DNA of 64,000 bases, taken from the NCBI GenBank assembly GCA_020881915.1, contig JAJFPB010000002.1, positions 496,001 to 560,000 of the forward strand, read 5' to 3'. The stretch's first letter is position 1. Each line of letters opens with the position of its first letter. This document shows, piece by piece, positions 24,498 through 34,892 of the stretch. A program made the translations under genes and the position numbers. The notes beneath the pieces are model-generated. The model did no database searches. It saw nothing but the letters and a program-made list of their open reading frames with translations, and was not told the DNA's origin. Source of the stretch: Paramyrothecium sp. XJ0827 (lineage: Eukaryota > Ascomycota > Sordariomycetes > Hypocreales > Stachybotryaceae).

Positions 24498-25735
24498 ATG
24501 GGTTCGCCGCCGATGATGGTGTCGAACTTCCTCGCGTCGAAGCGTTATCGCTGGATGGTACTTGGAGTCATCATCACCATCGGCGCATTGTCCTCGTTAT
24601 ACCTTTACCTTGATTTGTGGGATCTAGCGACTCGGTCGCTCAATGTTGTCAACCATCCGAATAGCGGTGCCGGAGTGAATGCTAACATCAAGGGCAACAA
24701 CAGAGGCGAAACCAAAGGCGACACCGAAAGCGTCGCCAATGGTGGATCCGACGTGGATTGGTCGCGCTTCGCCTACACTCAATATGTCACCAACAGCGAC
24801 TATCTCTGCAACTCTGTCATGTTCTTCGAAGCTTTACATCGCCTTTCCAGCCGTGCCGATCGCGTGATGATGTATCCTTCGCAGATGCTGGACACGAACA
24901 CTCTGGTGACCTACGACGCCGACCTTCTTAACAAAGCACGCGACGAGTACAACGTAATACTCGTCCCAATCACTGTGCAGCACCGGGATGGCCAAGACGG
25001 TAAGTGAATATCGCTGCATGTCAGAGTATTGGCTGGCGATGGACGCTAAGTGATGTCTCCTACAGCGACGTGGGCGGATTCCTTCACGAAGCTTCTCGCG
25101 TTCAACCAAACCCAGTATAGCCGCGTACTCTCGATCGATTCCGACTCTGTCCTCCTACAAAATATGGACGAACTGTTTCTCCTACCTTCAGCGCCAGTAG
25201 CAATGCCTCGAGCGTACTGGCTCTGGCCACATAAAGAGATACTCTCGTCCCAGGTCATGCTGATCGAGCCCTCCAATGTCGAATTCGACCGTGTGATGCA
25301 GAAAATCAACTCCGCCTATGGAAATGTGTTCGACATGGAGATAGTCAATGACCTCTACCGCAACAGCGCTCTGGTGCTCCCGCATCGCGCCTACGACTTG
25401 GTGAGCGGCGAGTTCCGCAGCGACAACCACACTCTGTATCTGGGTTCCGATGTGGAGACTTGGGATCCCGCCGCTGCCTATTCCGAAGCCAAACTCGTAC
25501 ACTTTTCGGATTGGCCTTTGCCGAAGCCTTGGCTGCTCACGCCCGAGGAAGACATTCAACGGATACAACCTGCATGCAAGCCGATTGGAGACGCCGAGGA
25601 AGATTGCACAGCAAGAATTATATGGAATTCCCTTTACACAGACTTCATCGAAAAGAGACAGGTAAAATTTGAGCATGCTTCTATTTCCATAATTCCCAGA
25701 GTTAACGAATCCTATAGCAAGTGTGCGCTCGATGA
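24498..25735 (+). CDS. Type II membrane glycosyltransferase, GT8/GNT1-like (N-acetylglucosaminyltransferase-like)
   Basis: Exons 24498-24999, 25066-25661 and a very short last exon 25718-25735, giving 371 residues ending in QVCAR. The last splice (GTAAAA..TATAG) is inferred because this family usually closes with a short Cys-containing tail. Without it the frame would run to 25820. An N-terminal cytosolic tail is followed by a single membrane anchor (residues about 19-40) and a Gly/Asn-rich stem. The lumenal catalytic domain carries the DxD metal/nucleotide-sugar motif in VLSIDSDSVLL (Asp192 and Asp194), and LVHFSDWPLPKPW matches the late acceptor/donor loop of fungal glucose/GlcNAc transferases. 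It is expected in the Golgi, adding a sugar to glycans. The exact donor is not provable here. Confidence 0.87.
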
Positions 25736-25892
25736 AACAAATCCTTTCGTGGTATCATTATCAGCCGTACCCAGCAAACCAATTCCGATGGCCCGGAAGA
25801 AAAAAGAAGATGGTGAATGATTCGCTTGCTTATCGACAGAGAAGACATCTCATCGTCGCTGGCCGACTTGCGCAGCGGCCCGTCAGATGCAT

Positions 25893-26309
25893 TTAACGAG
25901 GTCCCTCGTCTGAGATACGCTTGGTGACATACAGGCCATCTTCGGCCTCCATCTTCTTCTTTTCTCGCGCCGTCTTTCGCTTGGCGCGAAAGACTATGAC
26001 GAGGCAGGTCACGATAGCCAGGAAGGCAAGCGGCGCAAGAACATAAGCAGCGATGAGTGCTTTGTTCTTCTTCTTGTCGTCGTCGTCGTCGTCACCACCA
26101 GTGCCCACAAATCCACCACCACCTCCTCCGCGGCTTCCGCCTCGGCTGCCTCCACTACTCCCGCGGCCTCCGCCTCCTCCACCTCCTGAAGAGCCTCCAG
26201 AGGAGCCGCTGCTCCCGGAACCACCGCCTCCTCTGGGTTCTCTGGTGTCGAGGAGCTCGAACGCAAGACCGACAGCGCGCCGCGTCAGTTCTTGTGGAAT
26301 GGTTGGCAT
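25893..26309 (-). CDS. Small Gly/Ser-rich single-pass membrane protein
   Basis: Single exon, 138 residues. Order: a short N-terminal segment (1-25), a low-complexity Gly/Ser/Arg tract (26-72), a run of six Asp followed by a Lys cluster (73-83), one strong membrane helix (about 84-107), then a very basic stop-transfer stretch (FRAKRKTAREKKKM) and a short acidic tail. The positive-inside rule puts the C-terminus in the cytosol and the Gly/Asp-rich part outside or in the lumen. There is no cleavable signal peptide. It converges with the glycosyltransferase gene, with 157 bp between them. The protein is not recognised; a cell-surface or wall-linked role is only a guess. The frame is clean and the ordered layout supports a real gene. 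Confidence 0.65.
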   Translation of the reverse strand: MPTIPQELTRRAVGLAFELLDTREPRGGGGSGSSGSSGGSSGGGGGGGRGSSGGSRGGSRGGGGGGFVGTGGDDDDDDKKKNKALIAAYVLAPLAFLAIVTCLVIVFRAKRKTAREKKKMEAEDGLYVTKRISDEGPR

Positions 26310-28091
26310 TTTGACAGGGGACGAGTTTAAGTGAATTAAGCTTTTAGGTATGTGTGAAAACGGTCTGGCTGCTGGGGAATCCAGTGGACCCTCGTCTTGG
26401 CGGTGAGCTATATAGATGTATATACGTTGAGCAAAGGGACACTAGGCATTTCGTAATTATGATGAGGCTCTGTTCCTTTCAGAAAGCCTTGCACCTGTAC
26501 AACGTGTAAGCCTGTTTTAGCACAAAGGAGCGACACAACTGTGGCTGAAGTGAAGTCACCCTGCAGCCAGCGCATCAAATCATGGCGAGGCCCAGGGTTG
26601 CACTGTTGCACGCCAGGGTGCAGGGGATGCGGCTCGCCTACGTAAGGAAGTGGATGGGCCAATCCAATGTCTCGGCTGCCCAAACCCCAGCACAAGCCGG
26701 GCGTAAGCGCGAGCAGACTGATGCCGATCGGCTGCTACGTCATGCCCCGAGAATGCCTTGTCTGACATGTTGCTTTCAGCTATTTCGGGGAATTGAGAGC
26801 GCTCTGCGTCAGTTGCTGGATGATCATAATTCCTTCGCCTACACAGGGCAGATTCTCTGCGTCATATTGCTGAGATTCTCGCACCACAGTCACCATTCCC
26901 TCGTCTATGCATCTGCCCCATCCTGACAGCTTGCAAATTTGGTTGAGGCAGGTTAGAAGGGGATTGAGTACGGTGTCCTCGTACGTCACCCCAGCATAGC
27001 TCTGTTCTTGGGTTTCAGCCAACGACGCTGGCTTCAGACGAACACTGCGGAGAAACCAGGGACTCGGCCGAAACAGCGAATCTGGGGAAGTGCTGCAGGT
27101 CTTCGGCGAGCGCCGATAGGATGGTTAAGCACAATTTTGGAAGTGCAAGATTGCAGTAGTCAGGGTCAATCTAAATTACTGTGGTGCAGTTCGGTTTAAA
27201 GCTGCGGGCGGCGCGGGACGAGGTTTGCCAATCGCTGTCCAGCTTTGCATGGACGGCTCTTTTCATTTGTAATAACCACAGTTAGCTTCGCAGCCCGTCG
27301 CTTGCCGTTCGGAATTTTTCCTCGTAAGAGTTGCCGCCAGGGTGCCTCGGCTCAGCGAGCGGCGCCGGCAATAAGCCAAGACGGCACGTTCCCGCTCAAC
27401 CGCCTCCACAACGTCCGGCCTCTGGCCCCGCCCTTCCGGCTATAACGGAACGCGAGGAAGCCTTCGAGAAATTTTCAATGCGTAAGAGATTCCTCATGTG
27501 GAGCCGTTCGGCTTGTCGGCACGCGCTGGGAACGGAAGGTTGCTGTGATGATCCCGGACCTAAGGCCATTGTGCCCGGATCCGTTCCAAAGATAACAAAA
27601 GAACCATGGCCGCCTGCATCCTCCCAAAGTTCCGAGAGGTTAAAAACCTTGACAAACCGGTGGAGTACTGCCGACGGGTCGGCCGTCGCTGGCTAGCACC
27701 GGTCGTTGCAACGGCTTCGTTCATGACAAAACACCACTCCCATTCGCTCGCCTCGCCAGAAAGACTTGTTTTGCGGGGATTCTGTTACCCACACAGGATG
27801 TCGGACTTTTCAAACGTCCTTTGTATATCAAGGACATGCCGGCATCTCGGAAATGGCCTTGATATGCACGACCCTAGGCCATCTCCGAATCGAATGTGGT
27901 AAGAGGCGAGAATCCTACCACTCATGTCTAGCGTAAAGATAAGCTATGTAGCCGAGATTCATGAATAAAACGTGCATCTGCCTCGAGGCGTCCATCTCTC
28001 CACCTCCCCCAGCGGTGCTCCCCTTCCAACCTTGAACCACCTCCCACTCTGTCGCGGTGCCCTGCAAGACATCTTGCAGCAAACGTTGAAG
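26310..28091. other. Divergent intergenic region, 1.8 kb
   Basis: Lies between the Gly-rich membrane protein (-) and the PTR2 transporter (+) and should hold both promoters. Several overlapping open frames (26582-26926, 27331-27696, 27606-27902) have no motif or consistent splicing and are left out. Confidence 0.5.
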
Positions 28092-29973
28092 ATGGCCATG
28101 AACCACGAGGATATCCCCGTTGAGTGCGTCTTTCCCTCGTGATGCCATGCCACGGAACCCGCACTAACATAGTCTCCCCTGTCCAGCCTCCACGAGGAGA
28201 TCAACGAACGCACCATGCAGGAGAAGAAGGAGATCCACCCCATCCCCGACGACCTGGGGAAGCACTCCGACTCAGAGCTCGCCAGCACACCCGATGGAGA
28301 GGAGCCCAACGACTACGAGAAGGGCACCTTGCGACGAGTCGGCGAGGCGCTGCCGGCTTCCGCATACCTCATCGCCGTTGTGGAGCTCACAGAGCGATTC
28401 ACCTACTATGGCGCCCAGGGTCTCTTCCAGAACTACATCAGCAACAGCGCTAGCGGCGCCGACGGACCCAGAGGTCTGGGTATGGGCCACCAAGCTGCCA
28501 CCGGTCTCAACCTGTTCTTCCAGTGGTTCTGCTACGTGACGCCCATCATCGGTGCCATCATCGCTGATCAGTACCTTGGCAAGTACAAGACCATTCTCAT
28601 CTTCTGCGGTTTCTACTGGGTCGGCCTCGTTGTGCTATGGACGACCTCGCTCCCCGCGGCCATGGATGCCGGCGCCGGCAAGGCGGGCTACATCGTCGCC
28701 ATCATCATCATTGGTCTCGGAACTGGTGGCATCAAGAGTAACATTGCGCCCTTGATCGCCGACCAGTACACCCGTCGCAGAATGGCCATCACCACGGACA
28801 AGAAGACCGGCGAGAAGCTCGTCATTGACCCTGCCATCACCTACCAGCGCATCTACATGATCTTCTACTGGTGCATCAACATCGGCTCCTTGTCGCTCAT
28901 GGCCACACCCTTCATGGAGAAGTACAAGGGCTTCTGGACCGCGTACCTCATGTGCTTCTGCATGTTCAACGTCGGAATTGCCATCCTCATTGCCCGTCGC
29001 AAGTCCTATCTCGACCGCACTCCTCAGGGTTCCGTCATCACGGATGCCTTCAAGGCCTTGGGCATGATGATCGCCGCCCGGAACATGGACGCTGCCAAGC
29101 CTTCGTGGCGCCAGCAGAACGGAAAGACAAAGACTGTGCCCTGGAACGACCACTTTGTGGATGAGCTGAAGCGCGCACTCCGTGCCTGCAAGGTGTTTGT
29201 CTTTTGTAAGTTGTGCCACTCTTTCTTGAATGCTTCACCTGCTGACCTTTGTAGATCCCATCTTCTGGGTTTGCTACGGACAGTTCAGCTCGAACTTCGT
29301 CACGCAGGCAGGTCAGATGGAGGGCCACGGCATGCCCAACGATTTCATGCAAAATTTTGACCCGCTCTCCATTCTCATCTTCACTCCCATCCTCGACCGG
29401 GTTCTCTACCCAATCCTCCGAAGAATGGGCGTTGAGCTCCGCCCTATTTCCCGTATCACCATCGGCTTCTTCCTCGCTGGACTGGGTCTCGCTTACGCAG
29501 CCATTGTCCAGCACCTGATCTACTCCGCCGGACCATGCTACGATTCCCCCGGCAACTGCCCCGCTGGCATGGATGGAGAGAGCTCACTCCCCAACCACGT
29601 GCACATCGCTGTGCAGGCCCCCGCCTACGTCTTCATTGGCTTGGCCGAGATCTTCATCTCTGTCACTGGTCTGGAATACGCCTACACCAAGGCTCCTCCG
29701 AGCATGAAGTCGTTTGTCCAGAGTATCTACCTCTTTACCAATGCCTTCGGCTCCGCCATCTCCGAAGCCCTCGTCCCGGTTGCCAAGGACCCCGAATTCC
29801 TCTGGATGTACACCGGTGTCGGCTGCTCTTCGGTCGCTGTCGGTGTCATCTTCTGGTTCATCTTCCACCACTACGACGCGGAAGAGGACAAGATGTATGA
29901 CCTCGACCGAGATGAGCCTACTCTCACTCATGGAGGTCTGCAGGACCCGGAGACTGAGAAGCAGGTCTTGTAA
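28092..29973 (+). CDS. PTR2: Proton-coupled di/tripeptide transporter, PTR2/POT family
   Basis: Exons 28092-28123, 28187-29205 and 29255-29973 (introns GTGCGT..CCAG and a 49-nt GTAAGT..GTAG), 589 residues, the usual fungal PTR2 length. The acidic, hydrophilic N-terminus is followed by about 12 membrane helices. Family signatures are ERFTYYGAQGLFQNYI in the first helix (ExxER proton-coupling motif region) and GTGGIKSNIAPLIADQY in the fifth. A conserved FYPIFWVCYGQ segment is reconstructed across intron 2, and the C-terminal half has SVTGLEYAYTKAPPSMKS. It imports small peptides across the plasma membrane using the proton gradient, for nitrogen supply. The N-terminal 32-nt exon is supported by the frame and by a good GTCCAG acceptor. 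Confidence 0.96.
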
Positions 29974-30881
29974 ATAAATTATTCCTGTATAATATGTAGA
30001 ACAAAACAAAAAGCGGGAACCCCAGAGGATTCCATTCGCTTAGACACCATCACATCCTCCATGACGATTGCAATGTGCCGACTGTGATGCTTAATCGAAA
30101 ATAGACATGCACGTTTCGCGAGTATAGCACATCAATTCATCCCCCGCCAATTCATAGTAGTGCTAGATTGCAACTTTATCCGAACTAATAGAGATGTCAA
30201 GTGCAGGTATGTATGTCAAAAAGATTTAGCGTCTGGATGAGACGACATGGGATTAAGGTAACTGGCGTAAGCTTGAGCGTAACCTTGAATAAGCGACTGA
30301 TAAGACAAGCTTTGGCAGCCACCGGCGTTAACGAGCACGAGCAATGCACGTGCCAATAGACAACTCAAACTCAAGAGTCATTTAGCGTTGGCCTCAAAGT
30401 TTGGACCTGTGTCAGTAGATCGTCTCTGTCGACATTTGGTCTAAAATGGTATTTGATTATTTTATTTTGGGACATGGAATGCTCGACCTCTCAATGCAGG
30501 TGCTGACTGATTTCCACGATGCCCCTCAGGGACAGGAGTTCTCCTGGACTACTACAGGCAGTCCGGTATTTTCGTTTACCCATCTGCTACTGGTTTCACA
30601 CTACCTGCGGGTGGCAAAACCTCGATACCAGACGCGTCCCAAGTGCATGTTTTCGTAGGCTCCCAGGCCAGGTTGATCGCAAGTTATTTCCAATTAAGCT
30701 TGATTTGGTTCTGTATCCGAAGTAATTGAAACTCTATATTCTCAATGATGATTCCTGTTGTCCCTGCCCGCCGTTGCCCATAAACCCAACACGCCATGCG
30801 ATGTGAAAACAGAGCCAACCCAAAAGAAAAACAAAATAGACCAACAACTGCAACGCAATATGTATGACACTCAATCCGTCT
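29974..30881. other. Convergent 3' intergenic spacer
   Basis: About 0.9 kb of AT-rich DNA between the 3' ends of the PTR2 gene (+) and the LPMO-like gene (-). It probably carries both polyadenylation regions. Small frames at 30446-30725 are not supported. Confidence 0.55.
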
Positions 30882-31949
30882 TTACACCACCGAGCGGCGG
30901 CTGCGGTGCATGAAGGCTGGTCGAGGCGCAATGGGAAGCATGTGGAACTCCATACTCTGGCCCTTGGTGCAGACGGTACCTTCAGAGACGGGCTGAGCAA
31001 TAGACCAAACACCGCTAGCGCAGCGCTGGAAAGACGCGCCGTCGATGCAGTTCCACATGCCCTCGGTGCAGCAAGGCCCAGTGAGCACGTCTGCTGGAAC
31101 GCCCTCGACAGGGCCGGTGGTAGGCGTTGCCGAAGCCGTGGGAGTCGATTGAATAGGAGTTGGTGCCATAGTGGGCGTGTTGACAGGGGTCGAGATGATG
31201 CTAGGGGTTTCCGTTGGCAATGGTGGCGTGACCGGGCCCAGATCGGGACCTGGCAGCTCGCTAGTTCCGGTAGGGCAAGCGCCTACAGGAGCAGCGAAGA
31301 CGTCGGTTGCCACGTTCTCGCGCGAAATATCATCACCAGGCTCGGGGAATACAACATCGGTGCCTTCTGTAGTGGTACATTCGTTGACGTTGGCCACGAA
31401 CATGTCAGGAAGAGAGCTGAGCAGAGCGGCGTCGCCCTCGGTTCCGGTCACGGTAACTGGAGCGCAGTTCATGTACATCTCGCGGTTGCCGATCTTGTTG
31501 AACCACGTCCAAGCCAGAGAATAGTCTCCAGCAGGCAAGTCAGCTGGGATAGTGAATTCGTATGTGTCAGGGGTCGGGTCCATCAAGTCGCCCTCCAAGT
31601 TGCCCGTCACATTTCTTGCTGGGCAACCACCCTCAATCGATTTGATCACCTTCCACACCGAGTCGGCATTTGGTTGCAGGTCCTGGGTAACGGAGATCTG
31701 GCAAGACCCGCCGCCGTAAACAGTAGTGCCGGTGAAGCTGAGCTGCTGTGTGCTGCCCTGGGCATAGACGTTGCTTGCGCCTTCAACGTCGTAAACGCCT
31801 TGCCGTTGCTTGCAAGGGAAGTCGGAGCCGTCCATGTTGAGAGGGAGCAGATCAAGAGATGAGGCGCCGTATGGTACTGGGTTGCTAATCAAAACATGGC
31901 TGCTGACGAGGGCAGCCAAGCCAGAGAAGGTGATGGCCTGAGTGAACAT
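30882..31949 (-). CDS. Secreted AA11-type lytic polysaccharide monooxygenase-like protein with C-terminal chitin-binding-like module
   Basis: Single exon, 355 residues from ATG 31949. The signal peptide (1-17) should be cut so that His18 becomes residue 1 (HVLISNPVPYG), as required for LPMOs. The catalytic-type domain (18-215) has AA11 hallmarks: SDFPC, GGGSCQ, KVIKSIEGGCP, LAWTWFNKIGNREMYMNC with the expected axial Tyr (Tyr159, mature 142), and SLPDMFVANV. A Pro/Thr-rich linker (about 220-290) leads to a Cys-rich module, WNCIDGASFQRCASG, of the X278 type often found on chitin-active AA11 enzymes. The oddity is the residue just before GGGSC. The family has His there as second copper ligand, while here it is Tyr78 (mature 61; codon 31716-31718). 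The histidine brace may therefore be incomplete, and activity is doubtful. It is predicted to be extracellular and to act on or bind chitin. Confidence 0.88.
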   Translation of the reverse strand: MFTQAITFSGLAALVSSHVLISNPVPYGASSLDLLPLNMDGSDFPCKQRQGVYDVEGASNVYAQGSTQQLSFTGTTVYGGGSCQISVTQDLQPNADSVWKVIKSIEGGCPARNVTGNLEGDLMDPTPDTYEFTIPADLPAGDYSLAWTWFNKIGNREMYMNCAPVTVTGTEGDAALLSSLPDMFVANVNECTTTEGTDVVFPEPGDDISRENVATDVFAAPVGACPTGTSELPGPDLGPVTPPLPTETPSIISTPVNTPTMAPTPIQSTPTASATPTTGPVEGVPADVLTGPCCTEGMWNCIDGASFQRCASGVWSIAQPVSEGTVCTKGQSMEFHMLPIAPRPAFMHRSRRSVV

Positions 31950-32645
31950 TTTCACTTTATATATATCGGAAATGCGGTCAGGTGTCTATGTTTGGGACTT
32001 TGTTGCCGCAGGTTGCGTCGTTAACAGTGGGTAGTCAATTATCCAATCCAAGAGTAATTAATGATCGGTATAAATGCGCTGAAGACAAGAAATCGTGGTA
32101 AGATGTATGTAGTATCCAAAATTTACAGATCGGAAATGAAACGTAAAGATAATGTGTTGAAGTCAAAAGCCGGCCTGTGGCAGTGTTCGAAGCAAAGGAG
32201 AAGGAAGGAAAAGACAGAAAAGAGAAATGAATGATTTGATCGTGAATGGATTCAGAATTGAGTGCTGAGAGGGCCAATTCGTGTTCTTATAAACACCTCG
32301 ATGTGCCCATTCCCGCGGCCCAAAGGGGAAGCGCTCCGGATGCGCACAACGGTTGACTTTTTTTAGGGGCAGTAAGACTTCACGTTACTAATGATCGACG
32401 TGCCCAGACGCTCAAAGAGTGTTGTTTTTGCGTGACAGTGTCTTGGCATCGAAGAAAACCCCGGACGAGTCGTTTCAAGTCCAGCTCAATTGGGTTGTGC
32501 CCCTAACTGGGATCCACCGTGCGGGGGGCGGCCTCGAGACACTGCTATTATTAGGGCGTTTTCTGATTTTCCTCATCAATTTAACTTCTCAGGACTCTGC
32601 GAGGCTCTTCTGTAGAGCCTCAGGCAGGTAAGGCAGGTCTCGCAT
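31950..32645. other. Promoter of the LPMO-like gene and spacer
   Basis: Upstream region of the minus-strand LPMO-like gene. A TTATAAA-type box read on the minus strand (about 32286-32292) lies about 340 bp upstream and a TATATATA run lies just before the start codon. No gene is supported. Confidence 0.5.
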
Positions 32646-33330
32646 GTCAAGGACAGCGACACGTACACCTTTCCAAACGAGCTTCATGCAGTACATTTGC
32701 CGGCGCGAACAACACCCGTGACAACGGCAGTCCCATAGCCCATCCCAATTTGGGCTTGAGTGCGAGTGTCTGCAGACGCAGCATATGGATGCAGTAGCTA
32801 TCAGCCCAGTTGTGCAGGATCCCGCGGAGGATGTAGACATTGGCAGATACTGTCTGCGGTTCAAAGAGATCACGATCTTGAAATCGAACACGCTGCTTGA
32901 CGGCTTCTGGCGAGCTGTGCTCGACTTTTTCAACGACGTAGCCGTCGATGAAGCGAGCTGCTGCGAAATCATGGCTGCTGGCAAAAACGGCCATTGCGGC
33001 CGCAAAGCGGGAAGCAACCTCTGGATTGGTGCCAAATACGTCGTAGACTGATTGCTTCAGGTCGTTGGCTAGAGCAAAACCCTTTGCAACGTTGTCAGCA
33101 TTACGTACATGTCAACTTGTGAGCGTGGAGGTAGCTCAAGGGACTGGTTACTTACGGTCTCGTTGGGCTCCTGTGAGCTAGGCCATTTCTCCAGTGCCTC
33201 AACCATCTAAACCAGCTGTAAGAGCGAGGTCTGAAGGCACACATATTACATGCAAGGGTATATGTCGCTATTTACCAAGAGGGACGGGGCATAGCTCACC
33301 GAGGTCATGACTGTTGACCACGTGCACCAT
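32646..33330 (-). pseudogene. O-methyltransferase remnant lacking the SAM-binding core
   Basis: On the minus strand a fungal O-methyltransferase can be followed: MVEALEKWPSSQEPNETG (33206 downward), a GTAAGT..CAAAG intron, ALANDLKQSVYDVFGTNP, VASRFAAAMAVFASSHDF, then directly VEHSSPEAVKQRVRFQ, and ANVYILRGILHNWADSYC. The middle part that should hold the glycine-rich SAM-binding motif (VDVGGxxG) and following strands is missing: ARFIDGY runs straight into the later block. After LKPKLG the family similarity stops, with a stop codon at 32647. Upstream, an eroded piece (SYAPSLLVNSDIY) is followed by stops. This is an internally deleted, non-functional copy of a secondary-metabolism-type methyltransferase. 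No other intact cluster gene of that kind sits beside it. Confidence 0.85.
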
Positions 33331-33824
33331 ATCATGGTCTTCAACTGCATGCGTTCTCCCACACACAATCGCTACGGATTGGAGACCGATCTTTGACAGT
33401 GAACAATCGATGCTTGCGCCGTCGCCAAGCGTCTTCCCAAGCTCGGGGCCGAAATAGATAATTGGACATCAAGCATGCTCTCGGTTATACCATCGCTAGC
33501 TTCTAGACAAGCTTCAACCCTGGTCAAAGCCTGGGTGACTTGGCTGTTTTAGCGGATGAGCAAGCCAACATGATCCCTGGGGTGGTTGGAGCGTCTCGGC
33601 CAACTTCTATACAGCTAGCAACCACAGCTTTGCAACATGGCAAGCAAGAAGAGCCAAGAGCGGTGCTTGTGTGGTTGGTCTCTCCTATATCAACATGAAG
33701 ACGATATCCCCAGCAATGGTCTTGGTCTAGGTGAGGATAGTATGTGTTCGCGAAAAAACAACAGGGTATCAATGAAATTGCAAATACTAAGTACAGAATG
33801 CAGAGCAAGCACCATCTCGTCGCT
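33331..33824. other. Spacer, no supported gene
   Basis: About 0.5 kb between the methyltransferase remnant and the DUF7726-like gene end. No motif seen; it probably includes the 3' UTR of the gene at 33825. Confidence 0.5.
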
Positions 33825-34892
33825 CTATGCATACAGATCTCGGCCATCTCGAATGAAGTGGGTCTTGCCGTACTTGTCAATGTGCACCGACTCGGCAGTC
33901 GTGACCCAGACATGCCCCTCGAAGCTGTGCTCCACGTTGACGCCGAGGGGGCCATGCGCCGCCTCCATCTCCTCCCGGAACTTGCTCTTGGGCTTGCCGG
34001 TCTTGATGCGCTGCTTCTCGAAGAAGACGTAGGCGGCGTAGTAGGTCGCGTTGCTGTTGCCGGCGACGACGCCCCTCCTGCCCATGAAGTAGCGGAGGTT
34101 CGCCGCCGACACCTTCTTGTCGTCGTCTGGGTACGTTTTGGAGATTTCGCGGACGAAGGCGGCCTGGGTGACGCCGTCACGCGCCAGAATCGCCCTGATC
34201 TTCTTGCGGATCTCGTCGCAGGTGTCGTAGACGGGGACGCTGCATGAGCCTTCCCCGGGGAGAGTCACACCGCTAACGTCCAAGAGGTCAGAGGCTTGCT
34301 TGGCGGCCGCCGCGGGGGACTTCTTGGGCTTCTTGGAGGCCGGGGCCTTGAGCGGCAGGTCGAGCAGGCGGCGCTTGTTGAAGAAGGTCATGGCCTTCCA
34401 GTACGTGTCGCAGCCTTCGCCGTCCCAGGTGCCGGTGCGGTTCATGAAGGCACCGTAGGCCTTGGAGCTGACGCCAATGGCGTCCTGGAACTCGCCGATC
34501 TTCATGGCGCCAGAGTCGGTCCAGTTGCGGATCATCCTGCGCACAGCGTTGCAGGTGTCCTTGGGGAAGTCCAGGCGAGGGTCGTGGTCGTCAATCTCGT
34601 CGAGGGCCGCGGGGAACAATTCCGTCTTGTCGTCGACGGCGTCAGACTTGCGCTTCTTGGGAGCAGTCGGGGCGGCCTTCTTGGCTGTCGTGCTCGAGAC
34701 GGGGGGCTTCTTGGCGCCGGCCGGCTTGTTCAATGCCTTGATACCAAAGGTGATGGGCGGCTGGTTCTCGTTGGAGGCGGGCGTCGCGAAACCGCTCTTC
34801 CATGCGGCGCTCGGTATCACGGGCGGAGGCACATGGGTGTAGCTCTGGAGGTTGGGGTTGGAGGCGCCCAGGACATACCTGGGCGGTGCCAT
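33825..34892 (-). CDS. DUF7726-like protein with two tandem helical domains
   Basis: Single exon, 355 residues from MAPPRYVLGA; the frame is open upstream but this ATG has the best context. An N-terminal disordered Pro/Ala/Lys-rich region (1-108) holds basic clusters such as KKAAPTAPKKRK, a likely nuclear localisation signal. It is followed by two copies of a roughly 65-75-residue helical unit. Copy 1 (about 112-176) runs TCNAVRRMIRNW..KIGEFQDAIGVSSKAYGAFM..YWKAMTFFNKRR. Copy 2 (about 224-296) runs TCDEIRKKIRAIL..TQAAFVREIS..NLRYFMGRRG..YYAAYVFFEKQR. A Lys/Ala-rich linker joins them, and the C-terminal tail has HVWVTTAESVHIDKYGK. The units resemble the fungal DUF7726 helix-turn-helix-like domain, so a DNA- or chromatin-linked role is plausible but unproven. 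Confidence 0.82.
   Translation of the reverse strand: MAPPRYVLGASNPNLQSYTHVPPPVIPSAAWKSGFATPASNENQPPITFGIKALNKPAGAKKPPVSSTTAKKAAPTAPKKRKSDAVDDKTELFPAALDEIDDHDPRLDFPKDTCNAVRRMIRNWTDSGAMKIGEFQDAIGVSSKAYGAFMNRTGTWDGEGCDTYWKAMTFFNKRRLLDLPLKAPASKKPKKSPAAAAKQASDLLDVSGVTLPGEGSCSVPVYDTCDEIRKKIRAILARDGVTQAAFVREISKTYPDDDKKVSAANLRYFMGRRGVVAGNSNATYYAAYVFFEKQRIKTGKPKSKFREEMEAAHGPLGVNVEHSFEGHVWVTTAESVHIDKYGKTHFIRDGRDLYA

Noticed and set aside
25662..25820. Read-through C-terminus of the glycosyltransferase to 25820
   Set aside because: A good GTAAAA..TATAG intron with a TTAAC branch-like site leads to a short Cys-containing end as in family members; the read-through tail is Lys/Pro-rich and unlike them. 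Kept as a less likely alternative.
26053..26334. Pro-rich + strand open frame
   Set aside because: Reverse complement of the Gly/Ser-rich tract of the minus-strand membrane protein; the minus frame has an ordered membrane-protein layout.
30864..31862. 332-codon + strand open frame
   Set aside because: Antisense of the LPMO-like gene; the minus strand carries the signal peptide, AA11 motifs and module, and the + frame has none.
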